Shown here in pieces: positions 18,868 through 28,511 of a DNA stretch of 64,000 nucleotides. Position 1 is the first letter of the stretch, and every line of letters starts with the position of its first letter. The notes below the pieces were generated by a model. That model made no database searches, had not been told where the DNA came from, and saw only the letters and a program-made list of their open reading frames with translations. The DNA lies in NCBI RefSeq assembly GCF_000948985.2, contig NZ_CP059733.1:3906001-3970000 (forward strand), in the 5' to 3' direction. A program made the translations under genes and the position numbers. The stretch is from Thalassomonas viridans. GTDB taxonomy: Bacteria > Pseudomonadota > Gammaproteobacteria > Enterobacterales > Alteromonadaceae.

Positions 18868-18888
18868 GTCCGCTTAAGATAAGCGGAC
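18868..18888 (-). terminator. Intrinsic terminator of the aldehyde dehydrogenase gene
   Basis: 8-bp perfect stem (GTCCGCTT/AAGCGGAC) with a 5-nt loop. It is followed on the minus strand by TTTTTCTTTT and sits 20 bp after the stop codon. Confidence 0.82.
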
Positions 18889-18907
18889 CGTCGGGAAAAT
18901 ATCAGGC

Positions 18908-20428
18908 TTAGAAAAAGCCCAGGGGTTTGACATCGTAACTGACCAGTAAGTTTTTGGTCTGCTGGTAATGTTCAAGCGCCATCTTATGGGTTTCCCGGCC
19001 GACGCCGGATTTTTTATAGCCGCCAAAAGCCGCATGGGCCGGATACATGTGGTAACAGTTGGTCCAGACCCTGCCCGCCTCTATTTGCCTGCCCATACGG
19101 TAGGCGCAATTCATGTCCCGGGTCCAGACGCCGGCCCCCAGGCCAAATTCGCTGCTGTTGGCCATAGCTAACGCCTGAGCCTCGTCTTTAAAGGTGGTCA
19201 GGGAAATAACCGGGCCAAAGATTTCTTCCTGGAAAACCCGCATATCGTTCGTACCCTTGAGCAAGGTAGGCTCAATATAATAACCGCCCGAAAGCTCGCC
19301 GGAGACCTGGGCGACTTCGCCTCCCATCAGGACCTCGGCCCCTTCATCCCTGCCGATTTTGACATAGCTTAAAATCTTATCGAACTGCTCCTGCGAGGCC
19401 TGCGCCCCCACCATGGTTTCGGTATCCAGCGGGTTGCCCCGGGTGATGGCCTTAGTGCGTTCAATGACCTTTTCAACAAAGCGCTCGTAAATATTTTCAT
19501 GGACAAATAACCGTGACGGGCAGGTACACACCTCTCCCTGGTTAAAGTAGGCCAGCACCGCCCCTTCAATACATTTACTGAGGTAATCGTCTTCATGGTC
19601 AAAAACATCTTCAAAGAAGATATTCGGTGACTTACCGCCAAGCTCAACCGTTGAAGGGATAATGTTTTCCGCGGCGCATTTTAAAATATGCGAGCCTACC
19701 GGGGTGGAGCCGGTAAAGGCAATTTTGGCAATGCGTTTGCTCGAAGCCAACGCCTGCCCGGCTTCTGCCCCGAAGCCGTTGACGATATTCAGCACCCCAG
19801 GAGGAATAAGATCTTCGATCAGCTCCATCAGCACCAATACCGATGCCGGCGTCTGCTCCGCCGGTTTTAAGACGATGCAGTTACCCGCCGCCAGTGCCGG
19901 CGCCAGCTTCCACGCCGCCATCAGTAAAGGGAAGTTCCAGGGAATGATCTGTCCAACGACTCCCAGCGGTTCATGGAAATGATAAGAAACCGTATTTTCA
20001 TCAATTTCCCCCAAACTGCCTTCCTGGGCGCGCAGGCAACCGGCAAAATACCTGAAATGATCCACCGCCAGCGGCACATCGGCGGCCAGGGTTTCCCTTA
20101 CCGCCTTGCCGTTATCCCAGGTTTCCGCCACCGCCAGCATTTCCAGGTTCGCCTCGATACGGTCGGCAATTTTTAACAGCATATTCGAGCGTTCGGTCAC
20201 CGAGGTTTTACCCCAGCTGGCTTTCACTTTGTGGGCGGCATCCAGGGCCAGTTCAATATCCTGATGATCCGAGCGCGGGATCTGGCAAAACGCCTGGCCG
20301 TTGACCGGGCTGATATTCTCAAAATAGCGGCCGTTAACCGGCTCCAGCCATTGTCCGCCGATATAATTTTGGTAACGTTCTTTAAAATGTACTAATGCGC
20401 CTTCTGCTCCTGGGGGGGAATAAATCAT
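18908..20428 (-). CDS. NAD(P)-dependent aldehyde dehydrogenase, AldB/ExaC type
   Basis: A 506-residue aldehyde dehydrogenase that oxidises aldehydes, typically acetaldehyde, to the acid. The catalytic Cys lies in [12 protein letters not shown] (C301/C303) and the general base is E262 in VELGGKSPN. The PWNFPLL and GSTPVG cofactor loops are present. The [10 protein letters not shown] signature is that of the AldB/ExaC branch. The ATG at 20428 has GAGGAA before it. An AraC-type regulator is divergent, which suggests aldehyde- or alcohol-responsive control. An intrinsic terminator follows. Confidence 0.93.
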   Translation of the reverse strand: MIYSPPGAEGALVHFKERYQNYIGGQWLEPVNGRYFENISPVNGQAFCQIPRSDHQDIELALDAAHKVKASWGKTSVTERSNMLLKIADRIEANLEMLAVAETWDNGKAVRETLAADVPLAVDHFRYFAGCLRAQEGSLGEIDENTVSYHFHEPLGVVGQIIPWNFPLLMAAWKLAPALAAGNCIVLKPAEQTPASVLVLMELIEDLIPPGVLNIVNGFGAEAGQALASSKRIAKIAFTGSTPVGSHILKCAAENIIPSTVELGGKSPNIFFEDVFDHEDDYLSKCIEGAVLAYFNQGEVCTCPSRLFVHENIYERFVEKVIERTKAITRGNPLDTETMVGAQASQEQFDKILSYVKIGRDEGAEVLMGGEVAQVSGELSGGYYIEPTLLKGTNDMRVFQEEIFGPVISLTTFKDEAQALAMANSSEFGLGAGVWTRDMNCAYRMGRQIEAGRVWTNCYHMYPAHAAFGGYKKSGVGRETHKMALEHYQQTKNLLVSYDVKPLGFF

Positions 20429-20595
20429 CAAGCTTTCCTCTTTTTGTTAGTCAACGAATGTTGCTTTTATCGCCAGTGACCATTACCTTATGCTTAAAAC
20501 CGGCAGGCAACTATGCCCAAAATGCGAATAACTTGACTGTCAGTCCAATACTGCCAAACCTATACTTTCAGCCGAAAAATAATAACGATAAATTT

Positions 20596-21498
20596 ATGAT
20601 CACTGAAAAATATAATGCCGGCCCCCAGGTGCTGGTTGAAAATAAAATCACCTTTGCCGGGCCTGAGTCCGAGCTCAGTATTTATGATACTTATGAAGCC
20701 GCCACCCGGGTGCCGCTAAAATCAGATCAGTTATTATTTTGCGCTATGGTCAGCGGCAAAAAAATCATGCACGCCGGTGACGGCAGTTTCGAGCGCCCCT
20801 TCTTACCCCATGAATCTTTTGTGATGACGCCGGACAGCTCGGTGGAAATCGACTTTCCCGGGGCCAGGCTGGACCGCCCCACCCGTTGCCTGGCAATCGA
20901 AATATCCAAAGAAAAAATCAACGAAACCGCCGCCCATCTGGACAAAACCAGCCCTAAAACCCGGGGACAGGAGCCCTGGCATTACCGGGAAGAGCTGGTT
21001 CACCTGCACCACAGCAGCCAGACCCAGGCCCTGCTGGAGCGGATGCTGGGCATTTACAGTGAAAACCACCCGGATCGCAGCTATATGATAGACTTGGCGG
21101 TATCCGAATTGACCGTACGTTTACTGCGGGAACAAAGCCGGGATCTGCTGCTGACCTTTGCCAGCTGCGAACCGGACTTTAACGGCATCAATGCGGTGAT
21201 CCAGCATATCACCACGCATCTGCACGAAGAGCTGGATATCGATGCCTTATCCCGGATCGCCTGCATGAGCCGCAGTAAGTTTTTCAGCGAATTTAAAAAC
21301 CATCTCGGCTGCAGTCCGGTGGCGTTCCAGCAGCAAACCCGCATCAGACAGGCAGCCAATTTGATTAAAAGCGGTAAGCAAATTACCAAGGTGTGTTTCG
21401 AACTGGGCTTTGGCAACGCCAGCCATTTCAGCCGGCGCTTTAAACAGTATTTTGGCCTGAGCCCGCGCCAGTACCGCAGCCGGCATATCAACTTATAA
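20596..21498 (+). CDS. AraC family transcriptional regulator
   Basis: A 300-residue regulator. The N-terminal 180 residues are of the AraC_N type found in regulators beside alcohol and aldehyde metabolism genes. The C-terminal two helix-turn-helix motifs (about 200-298) end in the consensus GFGNASHFSRRFKQYFGLSPRQYR. The frame is open a further 67 codons upstream, overlapping the aldehyde dehydrogenase gene, but the ATG at 20596 starts the recognisable domain. It probably activates the divergent dehydrogenase gene. Confidence 0.88.
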   Translation: MITEKYNAGPQVLVENKITFAGPESELSIYDTYEAATRVPLKSDQLLFCAMVSGKKIMHAGDGSFERPFLPHESFVMTPDSSVEIDFPGARLDRPTRCLAIEISKEKINETAAHLDKTSPKTRGQEPWHYREELVHLHHSSQTQALLERMLGIYSENHPDRSYMIDLAVSELTVRLLREQSRDLLLTFASCEPDFNGINAVIQHITTHLHEELDIDALSRIACMSRSKFFSEFKNHLGCSPVAFQQQTRIRQAANLIKSGKQITKVCFELGFGNASHFSRRFKQYFGLSPRQYRSRHINL

Positions 21499-21533
21499 CA
21501 TTTATAACTTATAGTTAAGTGGCAACAGCCGGG

Positions 21534-21836
21534 TTAGATCCTGACATAGATATCGGCGGGTTGTCGCCTGTCCTGCTTTTCCCGGGAGTCGAGCCAGCGG
21601 CCACGGGTGATATTTTTTTTCCTGCGGTCATCGCCGCTGCGGCGCTCGGTAAAAGTTTCTGCCGGCGCATCATCTGCCGCCAGAGGCACAGTTTCCGGCT
21701 CCGGCATTAGTTCGGCATTTTCCTGTCCGGACTTGCCATCCGCCGCAACAAATGGATTCTTTTGTTTCTTATCCTTATGGGAATGCTCTGATTTTACCGC
21801 CCGCTGCGCCGGTAATAATTGCGCGATATAATTCAT
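21534..21836 (-). CDS. Small charged protein with RRxxxDRR motifs
   Basis: A 100-residue hydrophilic protein with no signal or membrane segment. Its C-terminal half carries a repeated Arg/Asp pattern, ERRSGDDRRKK and then RGRWLDSREKQDRR. I have seen similar small proteins in other gammaproteobacteria but know no function. The ribosome binding site is strong (GGGAGGC). It is convergent with the AraC gene, 35 bp apart. Confidence 0.65.
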   Translation of the reverse strand: MNYIAQLLPAQRAVKSEHSHKDKKQKNPFVAADGKSGQENAELMPEPETVPLAADDAPAETFTERRSGDDRRKKNITRGRWLDSREKQDRRQPADIYVRI

Positions 21837-22089
21837 GTTAGCCTCCCCCCTTCAAATCCGGTTCATCAGACAACGTCGTCGGCCATTGTTTAATTAATCG
21901 GCAAAATCGGGACAAACTTTAATGCTTTCTTTCCCCTCCCGGCCAATATCCGAAGTCATCCGGCACACTGGCAACATAAAAACTTACATAACAGCCCATT
22001 AACTGGCATATTATCCCGGCAACAGCTGTTCTAAGATAAAAACAGCCGGCTCATCCGAGTTCAGGTTAGACAACAACAAAGGAGCGAAT

Positions 22090-22836
22090 ATGCGCAGCGA
22101 TGAAATAGATTATAAAATTATCGGCCATGCCATGCAGATGGTGGAAGTTGAGCTGGATCAGGATGAAACCGTGATCGCCGAAGCCGGCGCCATGAACTAT
22201 ATGGAAGACGGCATTAACTTCGAAACCAAAATGGGTGACGGCTCGGACGTCAACCAGGGCTTTATGGGCAAACTGTTTTCTGCCGGTAAACGTATGATCA
22301 GCGGCGAATCTTTGTTTATGACCCATTTTACCAACCAAGTCAAAGGCAAAAGGCGTGTCGCTTTCGCCGCCCCCTTTCCCGGCTCCATCATACCGGTGAA
22401 TTTAGGCGATGTCGGCAATGAAATTACCTGCCAGAAAGATGCCTTTTTATGCGCCGCCTTAGGCACTAAAGTCGATATTGCCTTTAACCGCCGCCTCGGC
22501 AGCGGCTTTTTCGGCGGCGAAGGCTTTATTCTGGAGCGTCTTGAAGGGGACGGCATGGCGTTCTTACACGCCGGCGGCACCGTGATTGAAAAGAAACTCA
22601 ACGGCGAAACCCTGCGCCTGGATACCGGCTGTCTGGTGGCCTTTAGCCGGGGCATCAGCTACGACATCGAAATGACCCGGGGATTAAAAAGCATGTTTTT
22701 CGGCGGCGAAGGCCTGTTTATGGCAACGTTAAGCGGCCACGGCAGCGTCTGGATCCAAAGCCTGCCCTTCTCCCGCCTGGCGGACAGGATCCTCGAACAT
22801 GCCCCCAGCGCGGGCGGCAGCAGCCAGGGGGAATAA
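22090..22836 (+). CDS. AIM24/TIGR00266 family protein
   Basis: A 248-residue protein of the AIM24 (TIGR00266) family, with the usual opening ([24 protein letters not shown]) and the Gly-rich core [19 protein letters not shown] followed by FFGGEGLF near the end. The fold is a beta sandwich related to tryptophan RNA-binding protein-like domains. In bacteria its role is unknown. The ribosome binding site is AAAGGAG. The stop codon overlaps the first base of the MITE-like element at 22836. Confidence 0.9.
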   Translation: MRSDEIDYKIIGHAMQMVEVELDQDETVIAEAGAMNYMEDGINFETKMGDGSDVNQGFMGKLFSAGKRMISGESLFMTHFTNQVKGKRRVAFAAPFPGSIIPVNLGDVGNEITCQKDAFLCAALGTKVDIAFNRRLGSGFFGGEGFILERLEGDGMAFLHAGGTVIEKKLNGETLRLDTGCLVAFSRGISYDIEMTRGLKSMFFGGEGLFMATLSGHGSVWIQSLPFSRLADRILEHAPSAGGSSQGE

Positions 22837-23092
22837 TACCAAACGAAATAATGAATCCTTCATCTTCAATGGTCTAAACAGTCAACAACTTAGTTGCGCT
22901 CAATCCCAATAGCTGGCTATTGCCCGGCAAACTGCTCCTGCGTTGCCCTAATAGCCAACATCCATGTTGGAAGCAATCACGCGCCTCGCCTGCATGGATG
23001 CAGGTGCTTAGCTTTAGTCAGGAACAATAAAGCTGTGGACTTGACCGTTTATCCTCATTGAATCTTGATCGATTCTTTATTACGTTTGGTAT
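22836..23092. mobile_element. MITE-like non-coding element with about 58-nt imperfect terminal inverted repeats
   Basis: The element starts ATACCAAACG and ends CGTTTGGTAT. The inverted arms continue imperfectly for about 58 nt (shared blocks AATAA, GAATC, TTCAATG, TAAAC, GTCAA). The interior contains two short dyads around ACATCCATGT and GCATGGATGC. It holds no open frame. It fills the whole gap between two convergent genes, overlapping one stop codon and ending 4 bp before the other. No clear target duplication is visible. It may also serve as a bidirectional terminator. Confidence 0.65.
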
Positions 23093-23096
23093 AGGC

Positions 23097-23660
23097 TTAA
23101 AGCGGCTCGTTGCCCGGTTGCATAATCTCCAGCAATTGTGCAACCTGCTCCGGCGCCAGGGTAAGCGGGCTGTCATCGTCCCGCTTAACCCCCGCCAACA
23201 GCGGCGTAAACAGCTCAATCAGCGCCCGGTTCATTTCTTCCTCGCCGCTATACTTGTCCACCAGCTGGTTTAACAGGTTCGCCAGATCTTTCATATGATC
23301 TTTATCCCTGAGGATAATCGGCGGTACATCTTCCCCCTTGATCCTGTCCTTGATGGAGTTTTCTATTTTATGCAGGGGACCCGCTACGCGGTGGCTGAAA
23401 TAGATACCGACAAACACCAGGCAGGTAAAAATCAGTCCCAGCATCATCACCAGCCAGGGAAACGACAGCATCAGCATATCGAGAATATTGGTGGGAATAT
23501 AGGTGCGCTGTTTTGAAAAAGCCCCCGCCAGCAAAGGCAACAAGGTCAGGCTGCCGACCCCGATCAACACGCTGATCACCGCCATCAGGCCGGAGAATAT
23601 GCCTATCCTGTTTTGATAACCGGGATTAATTAATATCAATCTTCTTTGATTCTTGACCAT
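23097..23660 (-). CDS. Membrane protein with two transmembrane segments and a HAMP-like region
   Basis: A 187-residue protein. Hydrophobic segments lie at about 20-45 and 65-90, followed by a HAMP-like linker (FSHRVAGPLHKIENSIKDRIKGED) and a helical tail, but there is no kinase, cyclase or chemoreceptor domain. It looks like a truncated sensor or a signalling adaptor. The ATG at 23660 is preceded by TTAGGTG; a GTG lies three codons upstream. It is the last gene of the left cytochrome operon, 32 bp after the triheme cytochrome, so it may sense or tune that pathway. Confidence 0.72.
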   Translation of the reverse strand: MVKNQRRLILINPGYQNRIGIFSGLMAVISVLIGVGSLTLLPLLAGAFSKQRTYIPTNILDMLMLSFPWLVMMLGLIFTCLVFVGIYFSHRVAGPLHKIENSIKDRIKGEDVPPIILRDKDHMKDLANLLNQLVDKYSGEEEMNRALIELFTPLLAGVKRDDDSPLTLAPEQVAQLLEIMQPGNEPL

Positions 23661-23692
23661 GATGGACACCTAAAGTTAACTGTCAAAAAACA

Positions 23693-25072
23693 TCACTCTT
23701 CATCTTCTTCTACCGCAACAACCATTTCTTCTTCGTCTATATCTTCAAATTCGTATAAGCTGATCAGATAGGCGATAATGGCATTGATATCCGCCTGGGA
23801 CGGCGGGGAGTTATCGGTATACAGCCTGTGCCGCCAGGCTGGCATCACCATGGCTGGCGGCTCTCCCTTACTGCCGGGCCGGGCCCCGGTTAAGATCAGT
23901 TTACGTATGCTTTTGTACTGGCCTAAAATGCCGTCAAAATGCTCCAGCGGCACTTCCAGGTCCTCATCGTCCAGGCTGATGCCCCGGTTTAAGATGGAAA
24001 GCACCATTTCCGCTTCTTCCGGCTCAAACAACTCCATGTTTTCCGCCAGATCTTCCAGTGCCGGGACATAACCTCCGGAAGCATTTTTATTCTCAACTCC
24101 CCCGATGCCTGCGGGCCCGTGACAGGATACGCAGCCCGAGCGCTCGTATAACCACTTGCCCCGCTCAGTGATATCGGGGAAGTCAGGTGCGGTAGAAGTG
24201 ATCCAGGGACCGAGGTCGCTCATGGAATGATCGCTGATGGGATTATCCCTGAGCCAATAGATATAGGCGATAATCGCCTCTAAATCCCCTTCTTTAAGGG
24301 CATTCTCAAAAGCCGGCATCTGTATGGTTTGCCCGTGAGTAAAATAAGTGGCCAGGGGGTTTTTTTCCAGGCGGTCGATCTTGCCTTCCAGAATCCATTG
24401 CTTTAACTCATCTTCATTTCTTACCAGCTCGGCAAAATCATCTCCGTCCCAGGGGGGGATATAACCTTTAAAGCTGCCGGGATTGGAGATGCCGCCGCGC
24501 CCGTCCGGCCCGTGGCAGCCCATACAACCAAGGTTTGCCGACAGCTCCCGGCCTTTGAGCTCCAGCGGGGAAATGGGCTTTTTCGATTCCGTCATCAGTT
24601 TCACAAACGCCAGTAAATCTTCCAGCTCTTCGTCGGAGAAAAGCCCCTCATAAGCCGGCATTTTTACGATACCGCCGACTCCCTGCTCGTGCACCCACTC
24701 CTTACCGTATTCGCTGGCGCGGTACACCTTGACATCGGGCTGAATACCGTCTTTCCATAACCGCCGCGGCAGGCCGTATAGGATCCACTCCCGGATATCC
24801 TGATCGCTTTGGATAAAAGACATGATGGCGCCGCCGGCCTTAAACGGCGGGGTTTCCCCCCAAATGGCGCCGAAGTTTGCCGCCCCCTGCACCCCGCCGG
24901 GGCCATGGCAGGCAAAACAGCCCATTTCCTGGGCCAGGTAATAACCCCGCATCACGGGCGTACTTGCCGGTTGCCGGGCAAAGGCTAAAAAAGCAGAAAT
25001 CAGGATGGAGACTAAAATTGTTATTGCAATCGACAATATCAGCCACTGCCAACTTTGTATTGTTTTTAGCAT
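23693..25072 (-). CDS. Membrane-anchored triheme c-type cytochrome made of three repeated domains
   Basis: A 459-residue protein. One N-terminal transmembrane anchor (about 10-30) is followed by three cytochrome c domains with CxxCH at C52-H56, C183-H187 and C314-H318. The motifs are exactly 131 residues apart. Each is CxxCHGPxG, with a Met ligand candidate in a repeated block (KMPAYEGLFSDEEL, QMPAFENALKEGDL, VMPAWRHRL). The C-terminus is strongly acidic. It should carry electrons on the periplasmic side. It belongs to an operon of cytochromes and an outer membrane barrel. Confidence 0.88.
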   Translation of the reverse strand: MLKTIQSWQWLILSIAITILVSILISAFLAFARQPASTPVMRGYYLAQEMGCFACHGPGGVQGAANFGAIWGETPPFKAGGAIMSFIQSDQDIREWILYGLPRRLWKDGIQPDVKVYRASEYGKEWVHEQGVGGIVKMPAYEGLFSDEELEDLLAFVKLMTESKKPISPLELKGRELSANLGCMGCHGPDGRGGISNPGSFKGYIPPWDGDDFAELVRNEDELKQWILEGKIDRLEKNPLATYFTHGQTIQMPAFENALKEGDLEAIIAYIYWLRDNPISDHSMSDLGPWITSTAPDFPDITERGKWLYERSGCVSCHGPAGIGGVENKNASGGYVPALEDLAENMELFEPEEAEMVLSILNRGISLDDEDLEVPLEHFDGILGQYKSIRKLILTGARPGSKGEPPAMVMPAWRHRLYTDNSPPSQADINAIIAYLISLYEFEDIDEEEMVVAVEEDEE

Positions 25073-25151
25073 GACATAACCTTCTAATATCGCTAGGATA
25101 TTTCGCTACACTCAGGTGCAGCACCATTACCCTGTTCACTTCATCAGGATG

Positions 25152-26627
25152 TTAAAACTTTAATAACCATTCCAGCCGCACGCCTTTGGCCGATTGCTGC
25201 TTTTCTTTCACGGCAAAGAAAGTATCGAAACGCAATAAGGTTTGCCGGCTGAGGGCCTTCTGATACCTGAGACCAACACCGACGGCATCTTGTTTACGCT
25301 CGCTTTTCATGCTGCTTCTTGCCGCCAGCTCGACAATCAGCTGGGAGCCGATACCGCCAAAAAAGTGCTGATAGCCGGCCACGGCGCCATAGGTGTCCGC
25401 TATGCTGTCTCCCAGGGGAACGCCGTATTGCCCCATGCCGACCGGCGAAAACAACATGCCGATATTGGCAAGCTCCACCCCGGCATCCCGGCTGCGGGCG
25501 GCCGACGAGAAGTCATCAAAACTGAGAAATGAATTGAAATACCAGAGGTCATCCGAATGGGCAAAAGCCCCGGATAATTCCGCGGTAACTAAGGTGCCCT
25601 GATTGAGGGCGGCGCTGTCTTCAGCCTGCGGGATCTCGGTATTGATCCTGAACGTTGAATTTATGGTGCCTATCCTTTGGGTTGACCCCAGCCCCAGATA
25701 CCAGGCATTGGCGCCCTTGTCATTGTCCACATAAATCATGTCAAAATCTAAGGTATTGTCCCAGGCGGTATCCGCCTGGGTTAACAGGCCAAACAACCTG
25801 CCGGGGGAAGTATCGCCGGCAAAAGGATTATCGATATCATGCCAGCTGTAAAGGCCGGTGAGGCGCAGATTGGGCAGGCCGGCAGCGATCAGCGAATTGC
25901 GGGTAATACCGAAGGCATCCAGGGTATCGCTCAGTAAAATGCCGTCCTGGACTTTAAGCTCCTGCCTGCCGACGGAAAAGCCTATATCCCAGGTTTTGTT
26001 GTCGCCGGGGTCAAGGCGGGGAAATATCTCCCCTATCTCCCCTTCAAAAAACAGCTGGGTCAATTTGCCGTTGGTTTGATCGTGCCAGTGCTCTTCGTCG
26101 CCGTCCGAACTGAAAATATAACCGGTATCTTCGCCTTTATCGTTATCCAGCGGCCTTAAGGAAAAAACCAGCCGCTCGGTTCCCGACAGTTTGACATCGC
26201 CGTGCAGATCCAGCCGGGTGCTCCACTGCACCACCTCCCTGTCCTCGGCGTCATAACTTTGCAGGGCGCTCCTGAACTGACCATACAGTAAAAAGCTCGG
26301 TTGCAGCATTTGCTCAAACGGCGTTTTGATCCCCGGCTTTATCGGCCCGTGCCCGAGAAAGTCATCCCCGAGCTCCATCAAAGGTTCAAGCCGGGGAACC
26401 GGATTTGCCGGATAGGGGATCACTTTGTCCGAGAGCCTGTGCTCGGCTATTTTGGCTTTATCTGTTAACGGATAAAAAGACAGCACGGCGCGCCCTTCAG
26501 GCACAGTCTCCTGCTCCGGCGGCTGTTGTTTTTCCCCCTGTCCGTTTGCCGCCAGTCCCGGCGGACACAGCAACAGGCAGGAAAAAGCCAGCCCGAATAT
26601 TAAGGTGTTAACCCGACGAGAAAACAT
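25152..26627 (-). CDS. Predicted outer-membrane beta-barrel protein
   Basis: A 491-residue exported protein with a signal peptide (TLIFGLAFSCLLLCPPGLAA), many alternating amphipathic strands and a C-terminal residue F (LEWLLKF), the usual outer membrane assembly signal. I do not recognise the family. It lies between the pentaheme and triheme cytochrome genes in one operon, one base after the pentaheme stop, so translation is probably coupled. A GTG at 26648, overlapping the upstream gene, is another possible start. The arrangement recalls porin-cytochrome conduits, but no large outer-surface decaheme protein is present. A porin for a small substrate is equally possible. Confidence 0.75.
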   Translation of the reverse strand: MFSRRVNTLIFGLAFSCLLLCPPGLAANGQGEKQQPPEQETVPEGRAVLSFYPLTDKAKIAEHRLSDKVIPYPANPVPRLEPLMELGDDFLGHGPIKPGIKTPFEQMLQPSFLLYGQFRSALQSYDAEDREVVQWSTRLDLHGDVKLSGTERLVFSLRPLDNDKGEDTGYIFSSDGDEEHWHDQTNGKLTQLFFEGEIGEIFPRLDPGDNKTWDIGFSVGRQELKVQDGILLSDTLDAFGITRNSLIAAGLPNLRLTGLYSWHDIDNPFAGDTSPGRLFGLLTQADTAWDNTLDFDMIYVDNDKGANAWYLGLGSTQRIGTINSTFRINTEIPQAEDSAALNQGTLVTAELSGAFAHSDDLWYFNSFLSFDDFSSAARSRDAGVELANIGMLFSPVGMGQYGVPLGDSIADTYGAVAGYQHFFGGIGSQLIVELAARSSMKSERKQDAVGVGLRYQKALSRQTLLRFDTFFAVKEKQQSAKGVRLEWLLKF

Positions 26628-26628
26628 T

Positions 26629-28488
26629 TTAATTAATAACAAGATCACGCTCCCACAGCACCCGGTAAAGCTCTACCATCCTGTCCCCGATATCCCGGGC
26701 GCTCAGGCCGTATTCAAACCCGGCCCCCGATATCGCATGAATAAGGTGCGGCGGCAATTGCCCGGCAACCAGCTTAACATTGACCTTATAGGGTCCGTGC
26801 CCGCTTAATTGTTCAGGCGCCACCCGGTAGTTTGCCCAGCGGTAGCCGTTAGCTTCTATACTGCGTTTTTGCAGGCGGATGTCCCGTATCCCCCCCATCA
26901 ATAATGCCGGGGTCGGCGACGGCCGCATAAAAATCAAAGGGTCAAAAGAATAATTGGCCGGCAGCACCTGCTCCCTTTCACCGCCATAGGCGGCATGCAC
27001 CATAAAGGGAGAGCGCAGATTAAAAAGCTGCTCATCAAGGGGCATATCGCCGTTGTGTACATACAGGGAATGCGAGTCCCGGACATCGCCGTTGGGATCA
27101 AGATCCCCGGAGCGGAAAATAACCTGATCTTTTTGGTCGGTGACACTCACCTGCAAAAAGACATTGCGTTCGGCAATCAGCCCGGTCGGCACGCTGTGAC
27201 CGTCGGTCAGGTTTTTTACCTGCACCTTAAAGGACAGCGCATCGCCGGATTCCACTACCTCTATCTCGCCCAAGCCATAACCGTTACGCAGCAAGGCGGT
27301 TCCCCGGGCATGGGCTTCGGCGCGCAGCTCAAGCTGGCGGTCGATAATTTCCCGCGCCATAAACCTTTCATCCTGATCCTGCCAGATGCCGGTAAACTGA
27401 CTTTGATCTGCTGCCGAGTCGGTGATCCCCTGCTCGAATTCCTCCGTGCCCCAGCCGGCCTTATAGTCAAAAGTAATCCATTGCTCCGGGGTGGCGAATT
27501 CCTGGGCTTCGGGATCTATCGGAAAAATACCCGGATGCACCAAAGGACTGTCGGGGCCGACAAACATATGGTTGGTTCTTCTTGCCGGCTTGCTCGGTGT
27601 CCCCCTGACCACGGCCGCGGGGGCATGCGGGTATTCAGACGCAATACCGGGAACCGGCCCCATATGGCAGTCCTGGCAGGATTCTCCCCGTTTTGCCGCC
27701 GGCGTCTGTTTATATTCACTAAAGGCGTCTTCCAGGCGGAAACCGTTCACCAGGCGGACATCATGGCAGCGGGCGCAAAACCCGGACTCGGAAACCTGCT
27801 CCAGGTGGCGTGCTTCCTTATGCACCTTGGGCGGGCGTCCTTTTTGCGCCGCAAGCACCCGCTCCAGTTCGTCTCCCGGCCTGGGTCCGTATACAGGTTT
27901 GTAGATATCGCCGGACTCCAGCGGCAGGCGGCCGCTTATTTTACCGTATTCTCCCGCAACCCGGTGACAAACGATACAGGTTACCCCTTCCTTGGATACC
28001 GTATCCCGCTTGCTGTTACTGGTGAGTATGGCTTCGCTGCTGGACATGCCGGTTTGAGAATGGCAGCGCTGGCAGAAATCTCCCAGAGTACCGTTAGTCA
28101 GTTTCACCAGGGTTGCCTGGTAAGCAAGAAAGGTCGGGCTGGTTTGCGCATAAGCATGCCTCGAAACCGACCATTCACGGTAGATATCAATGTGGCAGCC
28201 GCCGCATTCCTGCGCCGAAGGAAACTCCACTTGCTCAAGTAACGCCCTGTGGTCCTCGTTTACTGCAGGGGCTTGTGCGCCCTCCCCCTGGCCTTGGCCG
28301 GCAGGAGCAAGTTGCGCTTTTTCCCCGCCGGGAATAGCCGATAATACCGCATCGGACCATAGCAGGGAAAAGATCAATGCCGCTAGGGCAATATGGCTCA
28401 TGGACAAGAACTTCCTGATGCGGCGGTAAAATCTACCCGCCAGCGATTTTGCCCCGGACACCAGGATAAAATTCAAATAGATAAGCAT
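26629..28488 (-). CDS. Pentaheme cytochrome c of the c554/c' group
   Basis: A 619-residue periplasmic cytochrome. CxxCH motifs lie at 95-99, 139-143, 171-175, 238-242 and 271-275. A signal or anchor segment is at about 31-50, preceded by basic residues (RRIRK). The heme-rich part (about 85-290) is of the cytochrome c554 type known from hydroxylamine and nitrogen-oxide metabolism. The C-terminal 300 residues are heme-free and beta-rich. The N-terminus is uncertain: an ATG at 28401 with AGGAAG upstream would remove 29 residues. It is followed at once by the outer membrane barrel gene. Confidence 0.85.
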   Translation of the reverse strand: MLIYLNFILVSGAKSLAGRFYRRIRKFLSMSHIALAALIFSLLWSDAVLSAIPGGEKAQLAPAGQGQGEGAQAPAVNEDHRALLEQVEFPSAQECGGCHIDIYREWSVSRHAYAQTSPTFLAYQATLVKLTNGTLGDFCQRCHSQTGMSSSEAILTSNSKRDTVSKEGVTCIVCHRVAGEYGKISGRLPLESGDIYKPVYGPRPGDELERVLAAQKGRPPKVHKEARHLEQVSESGFCARCHDVRLVNGFRLEDAFSEYKQTPAAKRGESCQDCHMGPVPGIASEYPHAPAAVVRGTPSKPARRTNHMFVGPDSPLVHPGIFPIDPEAQEFATPEQWITFDYKAGWGTEEFEQGITDSAADQSQFTGIWQDQDERFMAREIIDRQLELRAEAHARGTALLRNGYGLGEIEVVESGDALSFKVQVKNLTDGHSVPTGLIAERNVFLQVSVTDQKDQVIFRSGDLDPNGDVRDSHSLYVHNGDMPLDEQLFNLRSPFMVHAAYGGEREQVLPANYSFDPLIFMRPSPTPALLMGGIRDIRLQKRSIEANGYRWANYRVAPEQLSGHGPYKVNVKLVAGQLPPHLIHAISGAGFEYGLSARDIGDRMVELYRVLWERDLVIN

Positions 28489-28511
28489 AATGTTGGCTTC
28501 TGGCGGTCAGG

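Noticed and set aside
22836..23092. Insertion sequence
   Set aside because: Inverted ends are present, but there is no transposase frame, so it is listed as a MITE-like element.
26995..28242. 415-codon plus-strand open frame
   Set aside because: It is antisense to the pentaheme cytochrome gene, whose heme motifs prove the minus-strand frame; the plus frame is a GC-bias shadow.
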